64,000 nt of DNA from NCBI GenBank assembly GCA_001599975.1, contig BCIO01000005.1, forward strand, positions 1,488,001 to 1,552,000. Reading direction: 5' to 3'. Position numbers and translations under genes: made by a program. A model generated the notes under the pieces. The model was given only the letters and a program-made list of their open reading frames with translations. It was not told where the DNA came from and made no database searches. Shown here piece after piece: positions 44,824-56,000 of this stretch (position 1 is its first letter; every line of letters starts with the position of its first letter). This DNA is from Cystobasidiopsis lactophilus (taxonomy: Eukaryota; Basidiomycota; Agaricostilbomycetes; Agaricostilbales; Chionosphaeraceae).

Positions 44824-46400
44824 TCAGCAGCAGCCCCAAGAGGCGCCGGTCGCTTTGGTCGAGTCGGCATCGTCGTCAGCCGAGTTGGAGAGCATGACAG
44901 AGTCGCGGGAACGGAGGACGCGCTCCCTCTCGATCTGCGCCTTGCGCTGGACTAAGCGGGTGGTGATGTGCAAGAACAAGTCCTCGATGCCTGTCGAAAT
45001 TTGCACTCTAAACTCAGCAAAAGAAGTGCAAGAGATAAAGGAGAGGGAGTTGCGCACCATAGTCATCCTTGGCGGACACTTCGGAGCAGTCAATCTCGCA
45101 CCACGGCGGCGGCTCTTGCACGGCTGCTACGCGAGTGTCGTCCTGGCTCCTCCTGACTTTGTTGCCAGCCAGGAAACTGAGTGATCTAGACGCTGCTGAG
45201 CCCCTCATGGACATGGACCGGACGGTGGGCGGCAACGAGGACGACGGGCCAAAGTCGGTGGGCGAGACGGTCTGGTGCTCGGCGTCAAAGATGGTCGAGG
45301 TGGAAGTGGAGTTCGACGAGTCTAAGGAGGAGTAGTTGTTGGTGGTGGTGGTGGATTGGGAAGAGACCCATTGCCGCACGCACCGCCGCGCGTACTCTAA
45401 GGTGACGGCGCGGTGGGTGGAGGCCAGGTCGACCTTCGCGCCGACGACGTGCACGATCAGGTCCGAAGTCATGTTCCGCTTTAGTTCTGTGATGGCGAAC
45501 CAAAGATCATGAGAAAGCGAGACTCTTCAAGGGGCAAAGGTGGGCGCTCACCATCTAGCCAGAGCCGAATGTCGTTGAAGGAGTCTAGGTTGGTGATGTC
45601 GTACACGAGCAAGGCAGCTTGAGAGCCGCGGTAGTAAATGGGGGCCATGCTCCTGAACCGTTCCTAAAGCACGCCACCGCGGCCATTGAGCAAATTACGT
45701 CCAAGGGAAATTAGGCCCAAAACGTACTTGGCCAGCAGTGTCCCATATTTGCAGTCTGTGACCACCCATGACCGTGAGAAATCGTTCGTGCAAGGTGTCT
45801 AAGTAGGACGCCTCACCTGACTTTGCAGTCGGGCATGACAATCTTTTTAGTGAGGAAGGAGGCGCCAATGGTAGAGGTCAAGGAATTGGCGAATTGGCCG
45901 GTCGTGTACCGATGTACCACTGTTCGTGGCAAAAATTGGGCTGAGTCCAAGTGGCAGGACAGGGACTAGAGAGGGAGAGCCAACGCACGAGAAGTCTTGC
46001 CGACGCCTTGGGAGCCGAGAATGACGACCTTGGCTTCCAACTGCCCCCCGTTGACAAGCGCGCTCGAGCCTTGCCGCTGTCGCTCTTGAGCCTGGTTGCT
46101 GCCCGAGGCAGATGAGGGATGTAACAAGTCGTCCTCGCCGCCGCCTCCGTTAGCCGCGTTCGCCAGAGCGGTGGCGCCATCTAAGGACCTTCTCCGGCCG
46201 TCGTTTCCGCTGTTGTTAGAATGCAAGATCGGCCTGGAGGAGCTGGAAGGTTGCTGGAGGATCTGGGAGGCGCCATGGGAGCGAGAGCGGTTCAAAGGGA
46301 TGCCTCGCAGCGCTTGCTGGGCCGGCGAGAGGTAGGCGCCGCCGCCATTGCCGTTGCTGGAGCCCTGCATGGGCGAATCCGTCGCCGCATAAGACCGCAT
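44824..46400 (-). CDS. atypical Rab-family small GTPase
   Basis: Six exons (46400-45989, 45919-45817, 45755-45728, 45663-45552, 45486-45058, 44990-44824) give about 416 residues, twice the usual Rab length. A disordered N-terminal extension of about 125 residues (Ser/Gln/Gly-rich) precedes KVVILGSQGVGKTS (P-loop), TIGASFLTKKI (switch I), WDTAGQERFRSMAPIYYRG (switch II), then GAKVDLA where most Rabs have NKxD, an insertion of about 90 residues and SEVSAKD (G5). The protein ends WGCC, a double-Cys geranylgeranyl signal, so membrane attachment is expected. The best guess is a Rab5/Rab21-like endosomal or secretory GTPase; the changed G4 motif and the insertion make the exact subfamily unclear. 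Confidence 0.8.
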
Positions 46401-47030
46401 GCCGTCGTCGTTCGCGGGAATCAATGCTCTTGTCTAACCGCGCCGGTTTCTGGCCAAGTCCGGAGGTTCGACGCAGAGCGGTGCCAGGCCAGAGCACTGG
46501 GTGGGGAATGCGCTGGTGCGGGCCTAAGGGAGTAGGGCCAAGGGTCGGTGGCGGGAGAGAGACGCGTTCAAGGGCCGAAGTCCCAAGGGTCAGGCGGGCG
46601 AAGGGGAGAGGAGGCGAATATGTTGCCACTGCCTGCGCCAGTCCAAGGAGTCCAGCCCGCGCCTGTTCTGCCTACGTTTGCGGAGAGTCCTGCTCAGCCT
46701 TGACACAGACGGGGTCGCTGCTCGAGACGAAGTGTCAAGAGCGACACGGAGGAAAATGTTGATCACGCTGCCCGGCGTGGGCTTGGCCTATTCGCCACTT
46801 GTTTCCTCCTGTCGTCCGTCTGCTGCTTCCAGATTTGACGCAATGCTACTGAAGTTGGCTCCGCTCGCTAATTGGCCAAGCGCGTCTTGCCGTGAACGCA
46901 ACTGAGCACGCGCGGAAAACAAAAGACCTGCCCTTGCTTTTGTTCTTGGGGATTTCCATTTCCTAAACGCTCCCTCAGAAATGGCCTACCATTTGCTGCC
47001 TTTCGACTTTATCTGTCAAGCTGTCTCGGG
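46401..47030. promoter_or_regulatory. divergent upstream region of the Rab-type gene and P450 gene
   Basis: This 630-base region separates two divergent starts. The minus-strand frame stays open for a while upstream of 46400, so the Rab start could lie further out. No motif was recognised. Confidence 0.35.
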
Positions 47031-49196
47031 ATGGAGCTCAATGTGCCTTTGCTGTGCGTTGTCGTCTTCCTTCATCCAAGTGCAGGACAGCCCTTGAAGA
47101 AGAGCACGCAGATGGGCGGCTCTGATCGTACTGGTGGCCTATCGGCTGGTCAAATGGCAGCAGTACCGCTCCTCCGTGCTCGCTCGCATCCCTGGCCCCA
47201 AGCCGTCAACTATAATTCTAGGTTCGTTTGACAGGCTTCCACCGTCGAAATCTCGGTTCTCAGATGTGCTCCATGCACGAACAGGCAACATGGTCGAGTT
47301 CTCGAATAGCGCAGGGGAAGACTCGGCCTCTTTGAGCTGGTTCAAGCAGTTTGGCACCGTCTGTCGCTTTGAGGGCTTCTTAGGCGTAAGTGCCCGACTT
47401 CGCCTTACCCGTTTTATTCGGGTGTCAAAGCCAGGCAAATTACAGAGGGATCTCTTGCATGTCGTGGATCCGAAGGCAATCGCCTATATGCTCTCCCAAG
47501 GGCTGCTGTTCGAGAAGGACTTTGCCGACAAGCCGCGGATCGCCGCCATGTTTGGCCAAGGCTTGCACTCCTCCATCGGTTGGATGCCTTCTCTTACCTT
47601 AAGTACATCTTTGTATAGAATAAGAATTGGCCTCAACAGGGGAAACACACCGACGCTTAAGGCGGATCATGGTGCCCGCTTTCGCTTGGCAGCAAATCAC
47701 ACCCTTAGCGACCGTCTTCCAAAGGTCGGCCCAGGACGTCAAAGAGAGGTGGCTCGACCAGGTCAAGAACAGCCCGGAGGCGGCGGCCGACGTAAACATG
47801 GGCTTCGACTGCAGCTTGGCCTTCCTGAATGCTTTGGGCGAAGGTGGGCTCGGTGGTTACCATCTAAGTCAGAGAACTGGCTTAAGGTTGGCAATCGGAC
47901 CACAGCCGCCTTTGGCTACGACTTTGACGCGTTTAATGGTGGCTCCAGCTTGTTCACCGCCATGAGCTACATCGAGTGGGTGAAGCTCCATTCCAGAAGG
48001 AGGCGTTTCTTCTCAAGTTCGTCTTTAATTCACAGCTCGGTATCCAACCAGCGCACATACAAGCAGATCTTGCTCGAGTCCATCGTGGACAAGCTGCCTG
48101 TTTGGTTCTTGAACGTCATCTTTGTCTTGCCCATCGCCGCCGGCCGGCCCTTGAAGAAGCAGGTCAATATCATGCGCGGCATCGCTCGCGACCTGTTCAA
48201 CCTCGGAGCCCAGGATGCCGCTTCGGACGCCGTGTCTTCCAGGAACGACTTGCTTTCTGTCCTCAGTGGGTCGCTCGTCTACCCCGTAGATGCCGAGTTC
48301 TAATTCAGTCTTCACGATCCCTCAGTCAAGGCCAACATGAGTGCGGTGCAGCGCTATCGGCTCTCGCCGGAAGAGGTGCAGGCGCAGCTGATGACCTTCG
48401 TGACGGCCGGCCTGTCCACCGTGCTCTCGGTGCACTGCCAGCTCATGCGCATGTTGGTCCTACATCAAGACGTCCAAGCCAAGCTGCGCGCTGAGATGCA
48501 AGCGCTGGGCGACAACCCGACGGTGGACCAGCTCGAGCGGGCCGAGTATCTCGAGCTCGTCGTCCGCGAGGCGTTGCGCATGACCGACTTTGTGCCCCTC
48601 GAGCGAATCGCCCAAAAGGACACCGTTCTCCCGCTCAGCGAGCCGATCAAGCTGGTCGACGGCACGGTGGTGGACTCTATCCCTATCAAGAAGGGCCAAT
48701 CGCTACAGTTCGTCAGGTTTCCCTTTAGACCATCAGACTTGGGGTTCTGATTTTGAAATCCTGCTCCCCTGCACAGTATTCCGATCACGGCCATCAGCCG
48801 CAACCCAGCTCGCTTCGGCCCGACCGCGGATGACTTCCGCCCGGATCGGTGGGAAGGCGAGAAAGGCGAAAGTCTCAAAAACTACCATGGCCTAGGACCT
48901 GGATCTTGGAATGGCTTGTGAGTGGATTGCCTTCCCTTCAGTGACTCAGGTCTTATTGCTTGTTGCCATTTCCCACGCCCCAGAATCAGCTTTGGCGGCG
49001 GCGAACGCTCTTGCATTGGGTGGGTGGTTGAAAGAAGTTCAGTTCACATTGACTCTGATTCCTCTTTCTCTTGCTCTGCAGAGCCAAATTTGGGTTGTTG
49101 GAGATCAAGATCTTTGCGCACTTGTTGTTCACCACGTTCGAGTTCCACCCAGGCTCATCGGAGTGGACTCCCCGCGCGGTGCTTTTGGAGAAGTAA
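47031..49196 (+). CDS. cytochrome P450 monooxygenase
   Basis: A microsomal P450 of about 514 residues. Exons: 47031-47053, 47100-47221, 47285-47385, 47446-47578, 47640-47843, 47906-47979, 48052-48265, 48326-48707, 48777-48917, 48984-49019, 49082-49196. A membrane anchor (WAALIVLVAYRL) and a Pro-rich hinge (RIPGPKPST) start the protein. ETHRRLRRIMVPAF is the C-helix region, VREALRM carries the ExxR pair, FRPDRW the PERF-like motif and FGGGERSCIG the haem-binding Cys loop. The I-helix reads FVTAGLSTVLS, with Ser where the acidic residue of A/G-G-x-D/E-T normally sits. The intron at 47980-48051 (72 bases) is in frame with no stop, so its retention cannot be excluded. Substrate unknown. Confidence 0.85.
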
Positions 49197-49875
49197 AGTG
49201 CGGCTTGCTTCGTTTGCACTTAGTTGTCGGGAGGAACGGGACATTATATGCGGGCATTTGTTACAATTTGCGGAATTCTTGTCGATTGCATTTATTTTCC
49301 ATTGTCTTGGCTATCTTCACTTTCACCGGACTGCCTGGCACGCATTGTCTTGACGTCCAGCTCAAAAAGCGGCAGGGGGAACATCGGCAGCGGGTGGCAA
49401 ATCTGGCACGTGAAATGACTTGGTGGCAAATTATCTAACGGTCGCTTGCGCTCGACCCACAACTTGGTAGAAGGGCCTGTTTTTGCTCAGACACGATGTT
49501 ACAGCGCATGATAGTAGTCACCCAAGCAGGGTGAAGAAACAGATTATTATAATTTCCATGGCCGCCAGGCTTCAGGATTAGAGGCCTCTGTGCAAGTGAA
49601 GGGGCTTGGTAGCCTTGCGCCTTAACAGATGTTTGGTACAAAGTACGTGTGCTAAGGGGTCTGATCAGCGCCTTAGGCACGGCTTTGACTTTGCCTTAAC
49701 TCGAACCTCGAAGTCGGTTGGGAACCTTGAAAGGGAGTAGCTACCCCTTTCAAGGGCCCCCCAACTTTTTGCTGCCTTTTTCTAAGTTTAAGCTTTGTGT
49801 GTCCCTTTTTAGCCCAAGTAAGGGAGCGTGTCAAGTTCGCGGGAGCAAAGTGTAAATTCGAATGTGGAGCGAGCT
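49197..49875. other. convergent 3' intergenic region
   Basis: This 680-base interval lies between the stops of the P450 gene (+) and CWC24 (-). It has T-rich stretches around 49760-49810. No gene or repeat was recognised. Confidence 0.4.
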
Positions 49876-51133
49876 CTACTCGTCCTCTTCGAATTCCCTC
49901 TCTGAACCACTAGCTTCATCACCGTACGCCGGCGGATGAGAATGATCTTCCTCCTCCGGCTCATCCACCTCCTCCAATCCTTCAATCTCCAAGCCTTCCT
50001 CTCCACCTTCCTCGCCACCGTTCTCCTCCAGCTCTCTTTGCCTCTTGAGCTCCATGGCCTGCTCTCGCTTCTTGAAGATCTTGTCCGCCTTGTTGAAGAG
50101 GCCGCCGGTGGGGGTGCCGCACGCGAAGCACTTGGGCGTCTTGGCGAAGCGGGCGATGGCGCAGTGGGAGTCGAAGTAGTGCCCGCACTTGGTCACGATG
50201 GGGTCCGTAAAAGGCTTTCGGCAGATCAAACAGGCGAAGGGTAGCGGGTCTTCCTCCTCTTCCTCGACTTCTGGCGCAGTTCTGCGTTTCACAAAAACGT
50301 CAGTTCGGGTTTTTGGGTTCACAGCGGTTGAGACATACGCAGTGGGCCTCGAGGATAGATAAATGTTGTCAAGCTGCCAGCCTTGGAGGTAATCGCCTCG
50401 GTCGTGAAGCTGTAACTCGGGCATCAGTATCAAGTCAAATTTGACAGAGGGAGGGAGCTCGACCTACGAATTTGCAGGAATCGCCGAAACCGCAGAAGCC
50501 AGTCTCTTTGTAGTCTGTGCATCAAGGAACCGGTCAGTATAAGGTCCGAATCTATGAACAGCGGAAGATCGGATGAACGCACCTTTACACACATCGGGCT
50601 CTGTACATCAACCGGAACTCACCGTCAGCGCTGGCTCTCACGTAGACGATAGGAGGATCAGACGTACGATAATCAGTGATTGTGATAGTCCGGATGTTCG
50701 ACGGCCCAGCGACGGCGCCGTATTTGGAGCTGCCGGTCGGGAGCTGGGATTGGTAGTTCTTCTTGCCATGGTACAGCCCGTCGTTCTTCACTGACGACTC
50801 GACCAACGCCGCCGCGTCCTCGCCAGTCCTGACCTCAGGCGACGTGGACCGGTCCTTGCCCGGGTTGACGTTGCGCTTGGAGGAGAAGGAGACGATAAAA
50901 TCCTCCTCGGGCGCCTCTTCGTCCGCCACGTCGTACTTGGCCCGCTTGGCCTTGAAACCGGCAGTGGCTTGCACGAGCGGGTTGGCCTCGGCGCGCCGGC
51001 TGGCCTTGAACACTTCAGATTTGGCCTCTTGCTCGCCGCTTGCTCCTGCTGGCTCCTCCACGGCCGGCCGCTTCCTGGCGTTGTCCGGCCGCGACTTTTT
51101 GCTCTTCTTAATGAACGTGGCGACTTCAGCCAT
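49876..51133 (-). CDS. CWC24: pre-mRNA-splicing factor CWC24
   Basis: This spliceosome factor binds near the 5' splice site in the activated complex before the first catalytic step. Five exons (51133-50668, 50600-50583, 50514-50468, 50409-50339, 50281-49876) encode about 335 residues. After a basic N-terminus (FIKKSKKSRPDNARKRP) comes a CCCH zinc finger, [20 protein letters not shown] with the His just beyond, in C-x8-C-x5-C-x3-H spacing, then GDYLQGWQLDNIY and a C3HC4 RING (FACLICRKPF, KCGHYFDSHC, KCFACG). This order, CCCH followed by RING, is diagnostic for Cwc24/RNF113. An acidic tail ends the protein. The zinc finger is split over three exons, one of 18 bases. The protein sits in a genome full of tiny exons, which is worth noting but proves nothing. 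Confidence 0.93.
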
Positions 51134-51270
51134 TGCTTTTATGGGCCAAAGTTGGTGGAACGCGGAGGAGAGCGATGCTCGCAGGATCGTTCGCTGCCTT
51201 GCTTTGTCAGCCGCATGTGCGAGAATGCCTGCTGTCCACATTTCATTCTCCAGCCCCCCCAACTTCAAGC

Positions 51271-51824
51271 TTAAGAACTCTTCATTTGCGCTGCCGTCCA
51301 TGCACCGGCAATGCGCTCTGCGTCAGCCTCGTAGTCTTGTAGGCTGGCTGTGTCCTTGACTGTACCATCATCGAACGCGGGATGCAACCTCAGCATGGAA
51401 GATACGCTGCGTGACCCGTTGGAATGTGAGAACCAGCATTGAATCAAGCGAAGATGCCGACCTTTCGCGCAGACTTCTCAGGCCCATTTCGCCATTCGTG
51501 GGATTGGCAGCGTCGTAAGTTGATAGCAATGTGCGTGCTTCGGCGCACTTGTCGAGGGCCTGTTGGTACTTGGGCAGACTCTTGCGTGGGCCCGACACCT
51601 TGCGCTGGTCACTCTGTACGAACGTCAGGGTTTCAAGTGCAAGTGCAAGGTGCAGGGGTGCTCACGGCTGGGATAGCGGCCCGTCCCGAGAGATCTCTCA
51701 GGTCTTTTGGACTAAGTGGAGAGGATGGAAGAGGCGAGGACTGGTGTAAAATTTTAGAAGAGCAAATTGCAAGTCATGCTTGAACGACGCACGTCGTTCG
51801 TTTCAGATCTCTGAGTAGACACAT
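51271..51824 (-). CDS. small unknown protein
   Basis: Four exons (51824-51793, 51711-51666, 51613-51462, 51406-51271) keep the frame and give 121 residues. Readable parts are KDLRDLSGRAAIPA, GPRKSLPKYQQALDKCAEAR, ATTAAN-like helical sequence and the C-terminal DYEADAERIAGAWTAAQMK. I recognise no family. The helical, charged character suggests a small scaffold or complex subunit. The start is the weak point: the only frame-consistent ATG overlaps the last 22 bases of the upstream gene on the same strand, in another frame. The later exons (51613-51271) are better supported than the first. Confidence 0.45.
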
Positions 51825-52928
51825 CGACAGCGCTTTGCAAGCAACAGTGCAAGTGCTCTAAGAGCAGCGAAAATATGACATTCGAAACTGGAGGATTGGA
51901 TTTGGCTATGGTCGTATTGAACGATCTGGATGGGCTTACTTTTAATCATAGAATGGAGAACATCCCTTCGACGAGCATCCGAGACGCGATAGGTGTTGAT
52001 GTATTGCATCTCGCCCACAGCATCAGCGGCCGGGCTTGGATGCGGCACATAGCGAAAGAAGCGAAATGATTTGGTGTCTGTTAAGAGGCCAAGGATGGGA
52101 AGGGGCGTCGACGTAAAAGTGTGGTCTGCGACCTTGAGATTGTTGACGTGACTGACTGAAGGGAACGGTGGTAAGCAAAGTGCGGAATGAAGGCGCAATT
52201 TGTGACCCACGGAGCATCTCCAAAAAGAGCTGTGCGACCGCACCATCGGTATTGTCCGCAAGATCTTTTTTCAGCTCGACGATCAAAAACATGCAGCCCA
52301 AGGCCAGGGTTACTTCGACCTTAACTCGGCCACCCGAGCTCCAAGCGTTGGGTTTTTTTAAGTCGTGCTCGGCTCGGTTCAAGAACCGGCCTTGAAAGAG
52401 AGCCAAAATAGGGATCAGCCACTGTTCCAATGGGGAAGCTGATAAGCTTGCAAGCAAGGCCGACAGGATTCGACGCACGGGCTCGAGAGAAGGGACGCGA
52501 GTTGCATCCCGGGCGTGGTCATCGCCGACCTCAGAGAATACGTCGTAGTACAGGTTCGCCGACGTGAGCATAACTTTTAAGACAGATGCTGGCAAGAAGG
52601 CAAGCTGGGGTGTATGTCTTGGAAGCTGCGCAATCCCAAGTGCCGATGAATGCCCGTTGAGACCCAGGATGCCGCTGACAAAGTCCCACTTCGCATCAGA
52701 GAAGCAGGGCAACCGAAGGGAGTGTCTTTTGATGGCGGCAATGTTCAGAGAGCGCCTAGACACAACGTCCGCGAACAGCTCCTCGATGTCGTCGTCTGTG
52801 AGTTCTTGAAGATGCCGGGTGTAAATTAGGTCAAGGCCTTTGTCGACGACTTCCTGGCTGAACGGCACTTGGCGAAAGTCTGGAGGGTCAAGTCTGGACC
52901 TCTTCGATGACCGCAGCTTGTCCGACAT
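51803..52928 (-). CDS. unknown protein with nuclease-like ELK motif (basidiomycete-type family)
   Basis: Two exons (52928-52211 and 52155-51803, phase-1 intron of 55 bases) encode about 356 residues. The N-terminus is basic (MSDKLRSSKRSRLDPPDF), followed by helical sequence, and the middle contains VEVTLALGCMFLIVELKKDL, where a hydrophobic strand ends in Glu-x-Lys, as in PD-(D/E)xK nuclease-like and Crinkler-associated fungal families. The second exon continues with LPILGLLTDTKSFRFFRYV, a pattern seen in large expanded basidiomycete families of unknown function. Family placement is tentative. Only 92 bases separate this start from the GCN2 start on the other strand. Confidence 0.6.
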
Positions 52929-53020
52929 CCGAGTCGCGCGTCCTTGTTCGTGGTTCGAGCTCAAAGTCTTCCTTCCCCAAACCGCCATGGTTTCGGTGTG
53001 ATTGGTGCCGTCTACACGGC
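52929..53020. promoter_or_regulatory. compact divergent promoter between unknown gene and GCN2
   Basis: The starts at 52928 (-) and 53021 (+) are 92 bases apart, so the 5' untranslated regions of the two genes must be very short or overlap. No factor site can be named. Confidence 0.5.
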
Positions 53021-56000
53021 ATGACCGCACAACTACTTGAGCAGCAACGCAATGAGGTGGAAGCACTGAAGTCCATTTACGACACTGACTTCCAGACGGT
53101 CCAAACAAAGGCCGCCTGGAAGGGCCAAGTTGCCTCGTTAGAGTTCACCATTCGTGTCCACCCTGAAGAAGAAGATCTCAAACACCAAGTCGGAATCACC
53201 CTGCACATAAAGCGAGTGTTGTTATCTGGCTCAGAGTTGTCGACCAGTGACTCATAGCGTTTCGCTTGTTGGCCTGCCAGATTGCCAACTACCTATCCCA
53301 AAGTCCTCCCGGTTTTGTTTCTAGAGGACTGCGTCGGCGTCTCGGTCGAATCCGCCAAGGTATTGCAAGGCCAGCTGCAGGCAAGGGCGAAGGAGCTCCT
53401 TGGGGAGGAAGCCATCTTCGAGCTGTGCCAAGATGCGGCCTCATTCATTACACAACACCACACAATAATCCAGCCCAACAAGCCGTCCCTCAACGCCCAA
53501 ATGGATGCTCGCACTCAAGAAGAACAACGGGTCAAGCTCACCGCCGAAGAGCAGGCCAAGCAAAAGCAGGCTCGACAGGAGCGCAAGGAGTTATTGGAGC
53601 AGCTGGAAGCAGACAAAGCACAACAGAAGGAAAGGATGCAGGCCAGGAAAATGCAGGCAGACCTGGCCGTCCTCTCTCAGGTCGAGCAGACCTCCCTGCC
53701 CAGCCGGACTTTCCACCACTTCAGCATGATGGGAGAGACAAAGAGCATCTCTATCGTTCGAGGATCCTTGCTTCCATCTCGTGAGATGCTTTCATTCTCC
53801 GTCGAGCTTCCCGCTGAATTCGGCGCTCTCCTTAGCCCCCATCGGCCAGATGATGAGTGCCGAGGCTGTGGACGAGAACGGCGTGCAATACGCTGTCTGC
53901 TTGTTCAGCGTCGATCTTACACCTGCTCGAGCGTACCTGATGTCCTCCCAAGGCTCAAAACGTCTGGCTCAGCTTACAGAGCACTTGGACAAGCTTCAGT
54001 CCCTCAACAGCCGGCACTTTGTGAATGTCTATGGCACCCAGCTCACTCAAACCTCCAACTCAGTGTTGCTCGAGATCGCACTTGAGCCTGTCCAGTCCAG
54101 CAATCTTGGAGATTTATTGGCGGTGTGCGACGAGTTTAAAGCGGACAAGATCGTTCAACTCGGCTTGCAAATGGTGGAGGCCATCAAAGAGCTCCACAGT
54201 GCTGGCTTGATCCACAAGTCGCTCGGGCCCGACAAGGTCTACTTGGTGTCGGGCAAGGACGTCAACAGCGTCAAAGTGGCGGGATGCTGCTTCGTTCAAA
54301 CTCTGGTCGACATGAATCGATCCACGCCCTTCACCGAGATGGATCAAACGTGGGACGTTCCCGAAGGCTGGTAGGTGACCAGGTTCTTTAACCCAGAGGC
54401 CACGCCTCAAGTGGTCCAACAAGGAAATCGCCGGAAGCCGTCTTGGAGCCGCTTTCGTACACCAAGGCCCGAGACATTTGGGACTTCGGTCTGACTCTGG
54501 TCATCATGCATGGCGCCGACAATCTCAGCCTCTACCCGGACCCTTCGAGCTTTCTAAATTCAAGTGCGTTATCCCCCGTCGCTCTGCATACTCCTGGCTG
54601 ACAACAGCTCTTCGTGGCGGAAAGTGAATGAAGGGATCTTGAGAGACGCACTGAGCAGTATATTTGTGCCGCCCAAGCAGCGCGCTTCGGCCGACCAGCT
54701 CTTGTCCCTTTTTGGTCGGAGTCAGTCAGGCAGCAACCCGACAGCCAAGCCATCTGGTGCGTTGGCCACGGACCACGATATCTTATAAATGTGCTCAGCT
54801 CAAGCTTCAGGTGGCCTTTGGCTCTCTGGAGCCGAAATGTCGACGACACCGGGCAGAGAAGTTCCGGGCTTTGCTTCCAGAGCCCAAGCAGGCCCTTTCT
54901 GGCAGCCTCAAGCCACAGCCGTGGAGAAGTCTCGCTATCGCGGCGAATTTTCTGAGGTGAGGTGAACGGATCATCTTTTGACACGTTACTGACCGTTTGA
55001 CAGGTCGAGTTCCTCGGCAAAGTCGGTGTTCTACTTCGCCATTGGTGGTTGCGCATCTGACTGCAATGGCCACAGGGAGGGTTTGGTAAAGTGGTAAAAG
55101 CGCTCAACAAGTTGGATCGCAACTTTTACGCCATCAAAAAGATCAAGCTGTCCAGCGACCCACACGCTGAGCAGCGCATTCTGCGAGAGGTCAGCCCCTT
55201 TTCATGTCAATTTCAAAACTGCTGACAGTGTCTGAAGGTCACCACCTGGAGCCGCCTTTCTCACCCTTGTAAGCTTTTCGTCTCTTCCGACCAACCAGTT
55301 TGCTCAATGCGCCCGAAGCAATTGTGAGGTACCACACGGCGGTAAGCTCTGTATAAGTACAGTGTGATGAAACGTAAGGGCTGAATCAATGCATCAGTGG
55401 GTCGAGGCCGAGAGCGAGTCGGTTGATGCCGACACAGCTTTGATGGAGCTGGAGTCTTCGCAAGCAATCACGCCCACAGGCCATATCAGGAACAGCGAAA
55501 CCACCGAAGAAGAAGAAACTGAAGAAGACGAAGACGAAGAGCGCTCCAGCCAGATCAACGATGACGATGACGAGCTGGATTTCGAGATGAACATCGACGA
55601 CACCGATTTCCTGTCCCAAAACCCGCATGCCAGCAGCTCTTACCCGCACATTCATTTTGGTAACGACTCCGATGATAGCTCGCTCCCAAGCCGAAACATG
55701 TCCCGGCAGTCCTTGAACCATGCGGCGACCCCTGGCTCCGAGGGCGATTCACCACTGCAGCCGTTCGCCCATCGCGAAAGCCGGATGCTGTTCATCCAAA
55801 TGGAGTTCATCAGTGGCAAGACTCTCAGAGAAGTGAGGTGCCCGTCTTTTCCCTCTGAACAACCAGCTGACGGGGATGCGCAAGGCGATCGACCAGGGCC
55901 TATCACACGACGAGGCGTGGCGGATCTTGAGCCAGATTCTCCATGCCATGATCCATTTTACCTCTCTTTCGATCATCCACCGGGATCTCAAGCCTCACAA

